Positions 17,620 to 26,877 of a DNA stretch of 64,000 bases are shown piece after piece. Source of the stretch: Candidatus Melainabacteria bacterium (GTDB lineage Bacteria; Cyanobacteriota; Vampirovibrionia; Obscuribacterales; Obscuribacteraceae). Made by a program: the position numbers and the translations under genes. The notes below the pieces were generated by a model. It did no database searches and was not told the origin of the DNA. It saw only the letters and a list, made by a program, of their open reading frames with translations. The stretch lies in the NCBI GenBank assembly GCA_016699165.1, contig CP064963.1, positions 2,542,001 through 2,606,000 of the forward strand. The letters are read 5' to 3'. The stretch's first letter is position 1; the number at the start of each line of letters is the position of its first letter.

Positions 17620-18990
17620 TTAGCGAAAACGAAAACGACGAGTGTTGTCGCCAACCATGATGCAGATGCCCCAGCCGATTAAGCCAAAGAAGAGCACCGC
17701 AAAGAGAATTGCAGTCTTCTGACCCGAGGTGGGCTCGAGTTCATAGAGCAGATAAGCGAAACCACCATCGCCATCGCGCGGCTTCATGTGCACACGCGAG
17801 AACTTGTTTTGGCCCCACAGAATCTTCTCCAAAAGACCGTCTGACGTGGTTACAGACACCTTGTCGTCAGAGAGAACTTTGGCGACGGGATAGCCAAGAA
17901 GCGACTTGGGATCAAGAGCGGCGCCCTTGAGGTCGCTCTGAATCTGGACCATCAGATGCTCATTGCCAACGGGCATGCCGGTCGCCGAACGAGCCCATTC
18001 GATGGTTTTGCCATCTTTGGTGCCCACGACGATGACGATGCCGTTCTTGGACAACGCATCTTTCTTGAACGCATCACCCTGCCAGTACGCCATGAGAGCG
18101 CCCAGGTAGTTGTCGGAATTGGTGACCTTGTTCGAGTCGACCACCACCAGGTGCAAGTCGCCCTGCAAGCTGGTTCCCAGTGCTGCGTTGAAGCGGTTGA
18201 TGGCAGACTGCCAGTCGCCGCTCAAGCTGACGCCGACCGGATAGACGCGGTCGAGGTAGTAGAAGTTGTAGATGTCGGACCGAATGGCAGGCAGTAGATT
18301 CGCCTTGAGATAGGTGTCGACCGAGTCGTTGTAGCGCCGAATGATGTTGGTCTGACTGGCGAGAATGTAATTCTCGTAAGTCTCACGCGACGTTACCGGA
18401 CCCGGATTGCCTGCGTCGAGACGCTGTTTGACCTCGGTCCAGCGGTCCGGAATACCTGACTCCAACCAACTTGGCACAGGTGTCCATCGCCTGTAGCGAT
18501 AGTTCTGCGGGTTGGTTGGCACGTTGGCGCCGGCGATGACGTAGTTGCCCAGGGTGGTTTTCACCCCGAAATACCATTCTTCGCTTGCATACGGGCACGA
18601 GTGATACCGCGTTTCGTCGCGATAACAGGTTTTGGAAACGGTCTTGCCGTCGCTGTCTGTGTAGCTGCAATCGTACGGTACAGAGACCGTATACGGGTCG
18701 CAGTCATAGCAGTGACGGCAGATGCCATCGCGAGTGCAAGTGGTCTTGATCCATTCGGCACGCGTCTCCCAGCCATTCCAGTTCTCGTTGAAGGTAACCT
18801 GGTTGCTGATGGCGAGAGAACGACCGCCCCACAAAGTGAGTGGGGTGACCAAAAGGCACATAACGAGCGAGCAGATGAGGTACTCCTTGACGGAGATCTC
18901 CCACTGCTGATTGGTCTTCAGACCATACCAACGCACGCCCCAGCCGATGCCGAGGGTGATTGCTATGGCGAAGAAGCCTAGCATGAGCAT
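17620..18990 (-). CDS. TPM-domain (YgcG-like) membrane protein
   Basis: A 456-residue protein. Two N-terminal transmembrane helices (about 3-22 and 37-58) are followed by a cysteine-rich extracytoplasmic segment (about 80-140 with ten or so cysteines, e.g. CRHCYDCDPY). A TPM-like domain follows (about 255-345, with GDLHLVVVDSNKV and NGIVIVVGTKDGKTIEWARS), and a C-terminal transmembrane helix (about 425-445). TPM domains occur in thylakoid protein TLP18.3 and bacterial YgcG and accompany LemA. The cysteine-rich insert probably forms disulfides and is not something I recognise. It is the first gene of the operon, with an AAAGGAG site. Confidence 0.7.
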   Translation of the reverse strand: MLMLGFFAIAITLGIGWGVRWYGLKTNQQWEISVKEYLICSLVMCLLVTPLTLWGGRSLAISNQVTFNENWNGWETRAEWIKTTCTRDGICRHCYDCDPYTVSVPYDCSYTDSDGKTVSKTCYRDETRYHSCPYASEEWYFGVKTTLGNYVIAGANVPTNPQNYRYRRWTPVPSWLESGIPDRWTEVKQRLDAGNPGPVTSRETYENYILASQTNIIRRYNDSVDTYLKANLLPAIRSDIYNFYYLDRVYPVGVSLSGDWQSAINRFNAALGTSLQGDLHLVVVDSNKVTNSDNYLGALMAYWQGDAFKKDALSKNGIVIVVGTKDGKTIEWARSATGMPVGNEHLMVQIQSDLKGAALDPKSLLGYPVAKVLSDDKVSVTTSDGLLEKILWGQNKFSRVHMKPRDGDGGFAYLLYELEPTSGQKTAILFAVLFFGLIGWGICIMVGDNTRRFRFR

Positions 18991-19451
18991 GCTAACTACT
19001 CCTTTCCTTTGAGTTCATTTAAAGAGTGATAAAGTCCGCTCAGCTGTAACTGAAAGTTAGATTCTTGTTTTAGTTACTTGTCTTTGCTGGAAGCGCTTGG
19101 ACTTAGCTGAGTAGAAGAAACGAAATAGAACTCATGAGTATCAGAGTTAGCTAAGCCAGATCACGTGAACATAGATGTAATTTATCCAATGATTGTAAAG
19201 GGTGATCTCTTGAAAACGCAGAGCCCTGTTTCGTTTCCAGTCCCATCAAAGCTGATTGTTCTTGTCTTTATGAATTGCATATTAGAAGCCAAGCGCTACG
19301 CTAGCGGCGCTAACCGACCCCAAAACCATCCCATAAGGCCCGATTAATGGCACTACATCTGGTGCAAAAAAACAATTGGATTATTCTGAATCTTACGCCT
19401 AATGCGGAGTAACTTTTTTCAAGTTGTTCATCAGGTATTAAAAGTAGCGCA
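18991..19451. other. Operon leader and insertion-sequence flank
   Basis: AT-rich DNA upstream of the leftward TPM/LemA operon, then the flank of the insertion sequence beginning near 19452. No gene is supported. Confidence 0.4.
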
Positions 19452-21029
19452 TTGCCTCAAATTAAATCGAACCCTGCATAAACCGTTGCCTCAAATAAAA
19501 TCGAACTCTCGGTTACCGGAGCGAGGGAAAGATGAGGCTACAAATGACAACCAATTCCCGCAAAGAGCTACTTGATGCTCTGAGAAAACGATACTGCTAC
19601 GCCAACAAGAAAGAACGTATCGAGATCTTGGAAAACCTGATCCAGACTACGGGTTACTCTCGAAAGCACGCGATTACTCTTTTGAATAACAGTCAACAAA
19701 CATTCGACCCTAAGAAAAAAGGTCGAAAAAACAGGCTTGGGTTGGAGGCACAAGAAGCACTCATACAGATCTGGCACGTCTCAAATAAACTTTGCGGAAA
19801 ACGCTTAGCGCCCTTCGTTGAAGAGATGTGTGAAAATCTGGAAATCCATGGATATCTCAAAATTTCAGCTGCAGCAAAAGCTGAAATACTCTCCGTGAGC
19901 GCTGCCACGATAGATCGAACATTGAAGAAAGAGCGCCAACGCTGCCAAAGAAGCGTCAGTCATACGAAACGCGGACCACTGGTAAAAAACAAAGTGCCCA
20001 TTCGCACCTTCACTGAGTGGAACGATGTTGCTCCTGGATTCTTCGAAATTGACACTGTGTCCCATTCAAGCATCGATACTTCCAGGGGGTTTCTTAGCAC
20101 CCTGAACATGACGGACATTGCGACTTGTTGGGTAATACCAATTGCGCTCCCTCGCAGTGGAGCTTTTGAAGTTCTCGACGCATTAGAACAAGCCAAAGAA
20201 ATTTGTCCGTTTCCCATTCTGGGTCTAGATTTTGACAACGGCAAAGAGTTTTTAAACGATGAAATGATTACTTGGTGTATTAAGGAAAGCATTACCTACA
20301 CTAGATCTCGAGCATACAAGAAAAACGATCAAGCCTGGATCGAAGAAAAGAACGGCTCCGTGATCCGCAAGAATGTAGGACGAGGGCGGTTCGAAGGCAA
20401 AAAAGCATTGCGTCTTCTAAAAGCGCTGTATAAGGCACTTTACCTGTACGTGAATTACTTTCAGCCGTGTCAAAAGCTTTTGGAAAAGAAACGAAACGGA
20501 GCAAAAACCTACAAGATTCATGACAAGGCAAGAACGCCGTATCAGCGTGTTTTAGAAAACTCAGCCATTGATAAAGAAGTAAAATCAAAGCTCATACAAA
20601 TTCGAAACGGGCTCAACATGCTTGCTCTTCATGAGGAAATTCAAAGCAAACGCGAAGAACTGGAAAAATTGAAAATACCTGTGCCTAGCCCAGTTACGAC
20701 AATAATTCAAATGCAACGAAACGCAGTTCAAAAACTCTTGGCTCACGAATCTGCAGAACAAAGCAAAATAAAATCGACCATTGAAGAGACCAGAAAATCA
20801 ATATCCATGCTAGAACTGGGCACTGTTTTTTACCTGCAAGGAGATACTCCAAGAGGGGCAGAGGCGAGAATCATTAGATGTTTTTCTCTGCAGACTTAGA
20901 GCTGAAGGCATGATCCAACGTTGCGGATGGGGTAAATATAAAGTAGTTAAGATCGCTATTTGAATTTTCGCCGGTACGAAAATATATGAGGCAACGGTTT
21001 AGTCAAAGTACGATTCCATTTTGAGGCAA
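19452..21029 (+). mobile_element. Insertion sequence with doubled terminal inverted repeats
   Basis: The ends are TTGCCTC at 19452 and GAGGCAA ending at 21029. Each end has a second inner copy (19486-19492 and 20988-20994). The inner copies extend to a perfect 14-bp inverted repeat TAAACCGTTGCCTC / GAGGCAACGGTTTA. The spacing of outer to inner copy is 34-35 bp on both sides. One transposase gene fills the interior. No target duplication was recognised. The outer boundary may be off by a few bases. Confidence 0.8.
19532..20899 (+). CDS. DDE integrase-core transposase
   Basis: A 455-residue transposase. The N-terminal third is a helix-turn-helix region (KKERIEILENLIQTTGYSRKHAITLL) with a basic stretch FDPKKKGRKNRLG. 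The rve/RNase H-like core has DDE residues at FFEIDTVSH, GLDFDNGKEF and DQAWIEEKNGSV. A coiled-coil-like helical C-terminus follows (about 370-435). The frame is intact, so the element may be active. The exact IS family is not assigned. Codons are AT-rich and unlike the flanking GC-ending genes. Confidence 0.85.
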   Translation: MRLQMTTNSRKELLDALRKRYCYANKKERIEILENLIQTTGYSRKHAITLLNNSQQTFDPKKKGRKNRLGLEAQEALIQIWHVSNKLCGKRLAPFVEEMCENLEIHGYLKISAAAKAEILSVSAATIDRTLKKERQRCQRSVSHTKRGPLVKNKVPIRTFTEWNDVAPGFFEIDTVSHSSIDTSRGFLSTLNMTDIATCWVIPIALPRSGAFEVLDALEQAKEICPFPILGLDFDNGKEFLNDEMITWCIKESITYTRSRAYKKNDQAWIEEKNGSVIRKNVGRGRFEGKKALRLLKALYKALYLYVNYFQPCQKLLEKKRNGAKTYKIHDKARTPYQRVLENSAIDKEVKSKLIQIRNGLNMLALHEEIQSKREELEKLKIPVPSPVTTIIQMQRNAVQKLLAHESAEQSKIKSTIEETRKSISMLELGTVFYLQGDTPRGAEARIIRCFSLQT

Positions 21030-21173
21030 CACGAGTAGGTAGAAAATCTTACGGCTTCGTTAGGCTTTCTATGCGCTTTTAATACTTGCTGGAAGTAGTA
21101 AAAAAAGACATGAGCTGGGTTCGCAAGATCAATTAGCTTTCAAAGCCGCGGTGACAGTGCCGGGAAGCCTAAT

Positions 21174-21190
21174 TACTATAATTTTTAGTA
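21174..21190. repeat. Post-terminator palindrome TACTA-N7-TAGTA (perfect arms)
   Basis: Copy 5 (core TAATTTT), 15 bp beyond the leftward terminator at 21206. Confidence 0.8.
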
Positions 21191-21205
21191 ACTACAATTA
21201 AAAAA

Positions 21206-21249
21206 CTGAGAGCAGAAGATGGTGTGAATTACCATCTTCCAACTCTCAG
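21206..21249 (-). terminator. Rho-independent terminator of the M20 dipeptidase gene
   Basis: CTGAGAG..AGAAGATGG pairs with CCATCTTCC..CTCTCAG. On the reverse strand TTTTTAATTG follows. Confidence 0.9.
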
Positions 21250-21279
21250 TAGGCTTCTAGCTTAATTGCGCAGACGCTG

Positions 21280-22683
21280 TCACTGACCCATCAAGTACAG
21301 GTAGCGAATGAAAGCTTCGATGCCTTCATAGAATGCAGCCACCTCGAAATTCTCGTTGGGGGCATGCAAATTCGCTTCCTGCTCGTTGTAAAAACCAGTG
21401 ATCAAAATCGGCACGTTCAAGTCGCGAGCGAATTGACCGGCAATCGGAATCGAGCCTCCACAGCGGATGTAGACCGGGTCTTTGTGAAAGGTCTCGCGCA
21501 GTGCTTGAGCACAAAGTTGAACCGATTGGTCCGAAGTTTGTACCACCATAGCTGGTGCATTGCCCAGAAAGCGGACAGTGCTCTTAGCTTGCGGTGGTGT
21601 CACTTTGGCTATAAACGCAGCAAAGGCAGACTCGATTTTGGCCGGGTCCATTCCTGGCACCAGTCGCATCGAAATCTTGGCATTAGCCTTTGCCGGAATG
21701 ACAGTCTTGAAGCCGACTTCTGAAAATCCGCCGCCGATGCCGTGCACTTCAAGCGTAGGCAAACCCCACATACGATGCGGAACACTTACGCTCTGGTCGC
21801 CTATTAGTTCAGTGGCACCGATGTCGGCTTGATACTTCTTCGGGTCGAAAGGAATCTTCGCCCACGAAGCAAGTTCGAGTGCATCGGGTGCAAGAATGTC
21901 GTCGTAGAAGCCAGGAATAAGGACTTTGCCGTCATCCGATTCGAGTGCGGCGACGATTCGAGCAAGCTCGCGCACCGCATTTGGTGCAGCACCGCCGTCC
22001 ATTCCCGAATGCCTGTCGCCGCTCAGGGTGGTCACTTCCACTTCGGCGCAAACTATTCCACGCAGACCATTTGTGATGGTGGGAAGACCAGCGGCAAACA
22101 TTGCACCATCAAGCACCACAACGCTTGTGACGTCTTTGAGCCAATCGGGCTTTGATGCGACATAACGAGCGATATGCTCGCCGTCGCTCTCTTCTTCGCC
22201 CTCGAACAAAATCTTGATATTGACCGGCAAAGTCCCAGCCGTTTTCATGTAGGCTTCGATGGACTTGAGCATGATCCAGAGCTGACCTTTGTCGTCGGCG
22301 ACGCCGCGAGCAAAGAGTTTGCCATTGCGAATAACAGGATCGAACGGAGGCGAAACCCACTTATCTAGCGGGTCGACAGGTTGGACGTCATAATGCGAAT
22401 AGAGCAGCAGCACCGGTTTTCCAGGAGCATTCATCCATTCGGCTTGAATAAGAGGAAACTCGTGTTTGGTATCACTTACGATACCTTCGATGAGCTGGAC
22501 ATTTTGCATGCCGATAGCGATCAACTCATCGCGAACGTGTTCAGCAGCCATTCTCACATGGGTACGATGAGCAGGAAGAGTGGAAATGCTTTCGATGGAA
22601 AGAAAAGTTTTGAGCGAGTCAAGGGTAGCTTGTTCCACCAAATCCGCATGGGCAATGGCAGAATCTAGTTGAGCTTGATTCAT
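21280..22683 (-). CDS. M20-family dipeptidase
   Basis: A 467-residue zinc peptidase of the M20 carnosinase/CNDP-like branch. Visible metal and catalytic motifs are LYSHYDVQPVDP (His, Asp), RGVADDKGQ (bridging Asp), EGEEESDGEH (catalytic Glu and metal Glu), VVLDGAMF (Asp) and the C-terminal NLHAPNE (His). A dimerisation insert lies in the middle. It would hydrolyse dipeptides in the cytoplasm; substrate range is unknown. The start is the ATG behind CAGGAG rather than one 14 codons upstream. Confidence 0.9.
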   Translation of the reverse strand: MNQAQLDSAIAHADLVEQATLDSLKTFLSIESISTLPAHRTHVRMAAEHVRDELIAIGMQNVQLIEGIVSDTKHEFPLIQAEWMNAPGKPVLLLYSHYDVQPVDPLDKWVSPPFDPVIRNGKLFARGVADDKGQLWIMLKSIEAYMKTAGTLPVNIKILFEGEEESDGEHIARYVASKPDWLKDVTSVVVLDGAMFAAGLPTITNGLRGIVCAEVEVTTLSGDRHSGMDGGAAPNAVRELARIVAALESDDGKVLIPGFYDDILAPDALELASWAKIPFDPKKYQADIGATELIGDQSVSVPHRMWGLPTLEVHGIGGGFSEVGFKTVIPAKANAKISMRLVPGMDPAKIESAFAAFIAKVTPPQAKSTVRFLGNAPAMVVQTSDQSVQLCAQALRETFHKDPVYIRCGGSIPIAGQFARDLNVPILITGFYNEQEANLHAPNENFEVAAFYEGIEAFIRYLYLMGQ

Positions 22684-22861
22684 GTGTTCTCCTGAATTTA
22701 GAGCAAGAGATTTTGACGACAGCAAAAATTACCAGTGATCAAAACCGGGTGAAGAAAGCAAAATTGTGATTTTATTAGGGACTTAAAGACAAATTTGGCT
22801 AGAAGAAAGAAACGTTCTTCTAACTACTAAATTTCAATTACCAAATTCAACCGAATTAAAA

Positions 22862-23332
22862 TTATCTACGACGACCCGACGCAGCTGGCGCAGGTGCGCC
22901 ACCACCATTTGGATGAGGTGGAAGCACAGTCATTTGTTTGATGTTACAGCCAGAGGCTGCGTCCATAACGGCTACAACCTGCTTCTGGAGAGCGTCTTCG
23001 TCGGAATTCAAAATAAGAGGAATGTCTTCTTTTTGATGTTTAGCCTGCTCTGACTTGATGTATTCCATCATCTTAGGAGCTTCAGGAGGATTCATCGGCA
23101 CGTTGTTAATAGAAATGCCTCCGTCAGCCATTACTTCCACATTTAGTTTGGGACTGTTGTCGTCCTTGGGTGGAGGAGTAGTGCTGATGCCTGGAGGCGA
23201 CACTTTGAGCACAGCCTGATTAACTAGAGGCGCAATCAAAATCATAATTACGAGCAATACCAAGAACACGTCGGTAAGCGGCGTTACGTTAATCTCGGTG
23301 AATGTTTCACCGGCTTTACCGCCCATTGCCAT
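22862..23332 (-). CDS. exbD: ExbD/TolR-family biopolymer transport protein
   Basis: A 156-residue inner-membrane protein with the ExbD layout. A short cytoplasmic N-terminus with FTEINVTPLTDVFLVLLVI holds the conserved aspartate in the single transmembrane helix (about 19-40), followed by a periplasmic domain. ExbD works with ExbB to couple the proton gradient to outer-membrane transport or envelope functions. No exbB or tonB is adjacent, so the partner must be encoded elsewhere. The C-terminus has an unusual Pro/Ala/Gly-rich and Arg tail. It has a good GGAGG site. Confidence 0.9.
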   Translation of the reverse strand: MAMGGKAGETFTEINVTPLTDVFLVLLVIMILIAPLVNQAVLKVSPPGISTTPPPKDDNSPKLNVEVMADGGISINNVPMNPPEAPKMMEYIKSEQAKHQKEDIPLILNSDEDALQKQVVAVMDAASGCNIKQMTVLPPHPNGGGAPAPAASGRRR

Positions 23333-23691
23333 AGCTAAAATGTCCTCCGACTGTCGAAATTTTATCGAATCAAAACCTTATATTAACCTGTTAACGTCTC
23401 ATGCGCCACAGGATAAACCCGAGTTGTCATACTGCGCGAGCTGCGCTTTCTTGACAATCAATCGAATAGTCTTTTCTGAAGAGCTTTAAATTCATAACTG
23501 TGGAGAACGCATACGGTTCTCAAGTAGAATAACGTCCTATTTATCTCTACAAATCAAATTTTTCTATACGCTCAAAGAAAAGAGTCTTTCACACTATTCA
23601 TCACTCTCATATCGCTAGTTAGACGCTGGCTCCTATGTCACCGTTTACCAAGATGGTATGAGTGGTGTAACCTCTCATAGAAAGTAGAGAC
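23333..23691. other. Divergent intergenic region
   Basis: About 360 bp of AT-rich DNA between leftward exbD and the rightward adenosine-deaminase-like gene. It presumably carries both promoters. No gene or clear motif was seen. Confidence 0.4.
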
Positions 23692-24777
23692 ATGAAATTG
23701 AAAAAGTCTGATATCCGTTCGATGCCAAAGGTCATGATTCACGAGCACCTCGATTGCTCGGTGAGACCTCAGACCATGCTCGAATTGTGGGAAAAGGTCG
23801 GCTTCGGCAAATGCGCCTTCCCTTTCCCTTCTGACCTGATATCAAAGTGGCAGGCAAGCTCCAAACTGTCAGGCTCCGCTCAAAAGCGTGCCCGACAAGC
23901 GGTTGCCGTCCAGTATCAGGACTACATCGCCGACTTCGCGACCGAATCACTCGCGAATTACATCAAGGCGATCGTCGACCACATTCTTCCCGTTATGCAG
24001 ACCCACGAACAGTTGGTCCGCATCACCAAGGAACGAATTGATGATGCCGTCGCCGACGGTATCATCGCCATGGAATTGCGGTTTGCACCGCAGCTACACA
24101 CCATGGGCGGCATGACCCTGACACAGGTCATGGACGCAGTGGTGGAAGGATTGAAAGACAGTCCTATTCCGGTCAAGCTCATTGTGTGCACACTTCGACA
24201 CGAGAACGCAGAAATGGCGTCGAAACTGGCTGCGCTTGCGCTCCAGTACAAAGACGTCGTCGGCGTTTTCGATCTGGCGGCTGACGAAGAAGCCAACCCC
24301 GGTGTGCTCGATTGGTGGCTACAAGAAGCTGTGAAGGTCCGCGAACAATCGGACTACAGCATCAAGCTCACCATTCACCTGAATGAGACTCGTGCCGCCA
24401 CCGACGGTGAGCGCGACACACTGAAGAAATATCGCATCAAGCGCATAGGTCATGGTATCAAGGACGATTGGCCGACCGTCCTTGAACTTTGCCCAACTTC
24501 CAACGTTGTTACAGGACAGGTCAAGTCCTATGGCGACCATCCGATCAACCGCTTCTTCAACGAAGGCAAGAAGGTCACCGTCAACACCGACGGCACCCTT
24601 CTCACCAAAGTTCAGTTGAGCGATGAGTATTACAAACTCAATCGCCAGTTCGGATGGACTGCTCTGCAGTTCCTTCTGTGCAACCTGAACGCGCTTGAAG
24701 CCTCGTCATTTTCGTTCAAGCAGAAGCAAGCTCTGCGCGCCACGCTCATCGCTGAGTACAGCGCGCTCATCGGCTAA
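23692..24777 (+). CDS. Adenosine deaminase-like amidohydrolase with altered active site
   Basis: A 361-residue metal-dependent hydrolase of the adenosine/AMP deaminase family. The first metal pair is HEH (H17, H19), the third His and catalytic Glu lie in TIHLNE (H229, E232; usually HAGE), RIGHG gives H254, and the last metal Asp is D300 in NTDGT. In typical adenosine deaminases the last motif is DDP; here the second Asp is Gly301, and the usual HLDGS is HLDCS. The enzyme may act on another nucleoside or base, or be weakened. The frame and length are normal. Confidence 0.8.
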   Translation: MKLKKSDIRSMPKVMIHEHLDCSVRPQTMLELWEKVGFGKCAFPFPSDLISKWQASSKLSGSAQKRARQAVAVQYQDYIADFATESLANYIKAIVDHILPVMQTHEQLVRITKERIDDAVADGIIAMELRFAPQLHTMGGMTLTQVMDAVVEGLKDSPIPVKLIVCTLRHENAEMASKLAALALQYKDVVGVFDLAADEEANPGVLDWWLQEAVKVREQSDYSIKLTIHLNETRAATDGERDTLKKYRIKRIGHGIKDDWPTVLELCPTSNVVTGQVKSYGDHPINRFFNEGKKVTVNTDGTLLTKVQLSDEYYKLNRQFGWTALQFLLCNLNALEASSFSFKQKQALRATLIAEYSALIG

Positions 24778-24869
24778 GAAGAGCTTGTAAGAAAAACTAA
24801 CGGGTCACTCGTGCTTACCCGGATATAAAAGCACGTCAAATCTCCAAGAACCCAAACGGAGAAAAATAT

Positions 24870-26312
24870 TTGAGAATACACAACACACTGCTCGGAGCTT
24901 TAGCTCTCGGGTTAGTGGCAGTGAGCCCGCTTGCTATAAGCGGCTCTGCCATCGCGCAAGAAGCAGCGACCGCCGCCAAAGTGGTGTCGCAACCGGCAGC
25001 TCAAGTGGATATCACCATATTCGGCTCGAGCTACGCTCAAGTTGAAGAAACCCGTCGCATCGAACTGAAGCAAGGCGTAAACAGCGTCTTGCTCACCGGC
25101 GTCGCAGCCCAGTACAAGCAGAACAGCTTGCGACTGGTCGGCGTCAAGAACGGTGCAGGCGTGCTCACTATCAAGTCCTCGACCTATCAACCAGCCACGC
25201 TCACCACCGAGCGCTTGCTTGAGCTTTCGGTCGGCAAGAAAATCACAGTTGCTACAAGCGGCGTCGGCGGCAAGTCCTACTCGGGCGAACTGCTCTCCAC
25301 GCAAGGCGGCAACTTGATCCTCAAGAGCGACAACGGCACCATCGACGTGGTGCAAGGCGGCAACGTCACCTTCCACGAAGCGCCGGCCGGCCTCACTGCC
25401 ACACCGTCTCTGGTGATGGAAGTGGCGGCTGACAAAGCTGGCACCTACGATGTGACGTTCATCTACGAGACCGGCGGATTTGGTTGGGCAGCCAATCACT
25501 CCGCCATTCTCGACGAAGCGGCAAGCAAGCTCAAGAGCTGGGAAAGCTCGGTGCTGATCACCAACGAAAGCGGGTCTTCTTTCGCTAATGCCACTGTTCG
25601 TTTGATTTCTGGACGCGTGGTCGAAAACGAAGAAGCCGCCGGTGGTGCGCGCATGTATTCCGCGGCAAAGGCCGTGCGCTCCGACAGCGCTCAGGTCGAA
25701 GACGTTGGCGAGCAGAAGACTTATATTCTGCCAGGCAAAGTCTCTCTGGGCAATGGACAAGCGCGCCTGGTCCCGCTCTTCACTGCAAGCAACGTTCCCG
25801 TGAAACGCACTTACGTGGTTCCGGCGACGGCTCCCTATCGTGGTATCACCGGCGGTTTCGCCTCGGTGCGCCTGACTGTGGACAACTGCTTGCGCGACAA
25901 CATGGGCAAAGCCATTCCGCAGGGCGTGGTGAAGCTCTATCAGTTCAACACTGATGGCAACCTGTTGCAGACCGGCACCGCCCGCACCACTGACCGCGCC
26001 GTCAACGAAGTGTTCGACTTAAACGTCGGCAAAGCTTCTGACATCAAGTACGAAGTGAAGACGGTGGCATCGAAGAAGCTCGCCAAAGTTGCCGATGAGC
26101 AACGCTCGGTCGAGAACACGGTCGAAGTGACCGTCTTCAACTACAAGTCGCAGCCAGTCTTGGTGCAGCTCGAACTGCAAGCCTCAACCGCGCAGCTCGA
26201 CAAAGCCTGGACGGTGAAATCGACCGACAGTGCCACCATCGTAACCTCGGTGGCTGGCAATGGACAGTCAACGGTTCGTTACGTGGTCGTCGTTCCGGAC
26301 TACGGAAACTAA
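24870..26312 (+). CDS. DUF4139 (MuiA-like) protein, secreted form
   Basis: A 480-residue protein with a clear Sec signal peptide (about 1-29, cleavage after SAIA|Q) and a mature part paralogous to the protein at 13458: VEETRRIELKQGVNSVLLTGV, FIYETGGFGWAANHSAILD and NTVEVTVFNYKSQPVLVQLE align with it. It is probably periplasmic or surface-exposed, with unknown function. Translation appears to start at TTG, since GGAGAAAAATAT precedes it and no ATG lies nearby in frame. Codons are GC-ending. Confidence 0.75.
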   Translation: MRIHNTLLGALALGLVAVSPLAISGSAIAQEAATAAKVVSQPAAQVDITIFGSSYAQVEETRRIELKQGVNSVLLTGVAAQYKQNSLRLVGVKNGAGVLTIKSSTYQPATLTTERLLELSVGKKITVATSGVGGKSYSGELLSTQGGNLILKSDNGTIDVVQGGNVTFHEAPAGLTATPSLVMEVAADKAGTYDVTFIYETGGFGWAANHSAILDEAASKLKSWESSVLITNESGSSFANATVRLISGRVVENEEAAGGARMYSAAKAVRSDSAQVEDVGEQKTYILPGKVSLGNGQARLVPLFTASNVPVKRTYVVPATAPYRGITGGFASVRLTVDNCLRDNMGKAIPQGVVKLYQFNTDGNLLQTGTARTTDRAVNEVFDLNVGKASDIKYEVKTVASKKLAKVADEQRSVENTVEVTVFNYKSQPVLVQLELQASTAQLDKAWTVKSTDSATIVTSVAGNGQSTVRYVVVVPDYGN

Positions 26313-26353
26313 CTTGTTCGAAAAGACTGAGTTTAGATTCTGAAAATAACTGG

Positions 26354-26382
26354 GAGAGAAGCGGTCGCTGACTGCTTCTCTC
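26354..26382 (+). terminator. Hairpin after the secreted DUF4139 gene
   Basis: GAGAGAAGC pairs with GCTTCTCTC; the following tract is CT-rich (TTCTCTCTTC) with no T-run, so termination may be partial and allow read-through into the next gene. Confidence 0.55.
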
Positions 26383-26418
26383 TTCTCTCTTCAACTACAG
26401 CAAAGAAGGATCTTTTTC

Positions 26419-26844
26419 ATGAAAATGAAAGAGCATGCCTCCAGCCAATCTTCGCCGATTTTACAGGCAATTAAGAACGCCCTATTATCTCTTCACCTCC
26501 TTACGATGTTTGCAATCTCGGTTGCTGGAACAATGGGCATAAACAATTTGATGCGGTGGGCTGATGGAGTCAGCTTGTCGCAACCAGGTGGAACCGCCAA
26601 CATCGCATGTTTCTACCTTCTCCTTTCTGCAAGTGGTGCAATTCTTGCAGCCTGCAAATGGCATCGGGACTATAACGGTCTACTCTTCGCATTTTTTCCA
26701 GCCGCCTTCGCGCTCGTTGGCGCAACGGGTTTCTCTGCGTGGGGCATGATTATGCCTGCTGCTTTGATGTTAGCCTGCGCTCCTGTTCCAGTCGCCTTTG
26801 CTCTGTTTTTGATGAAGATTGAGAATTCGGCATCAGCCGTTTGA
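26419..26844 (+). CDS. Small integral membrane protein (141 aa)
   Basis: This 141-residue protein has about four hydrophobic helices (roughly 22-42, 58-78, 88-105 and 108-132). The family is not recognised. It has a good GAAGGA site and stands 33 bp before the helical-repeat gene that follows. Confidence 0.65.
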   Translation: MKMKEHASSQSSPILQAIKNALLSLHLLTMFAISVAGTMGINNLMRWADGVSLSQPGGTANIACFYLLLSASGAILAACKWHRDYNGLLFAFFPAAFALVGATGFSAWGMIMPAALMLACAPVPVAFALFLMKIENSASAV

Positions 26845-26877
26845 ATCTAGTTCCAATCAAACACAAGAGTAAAAAAA

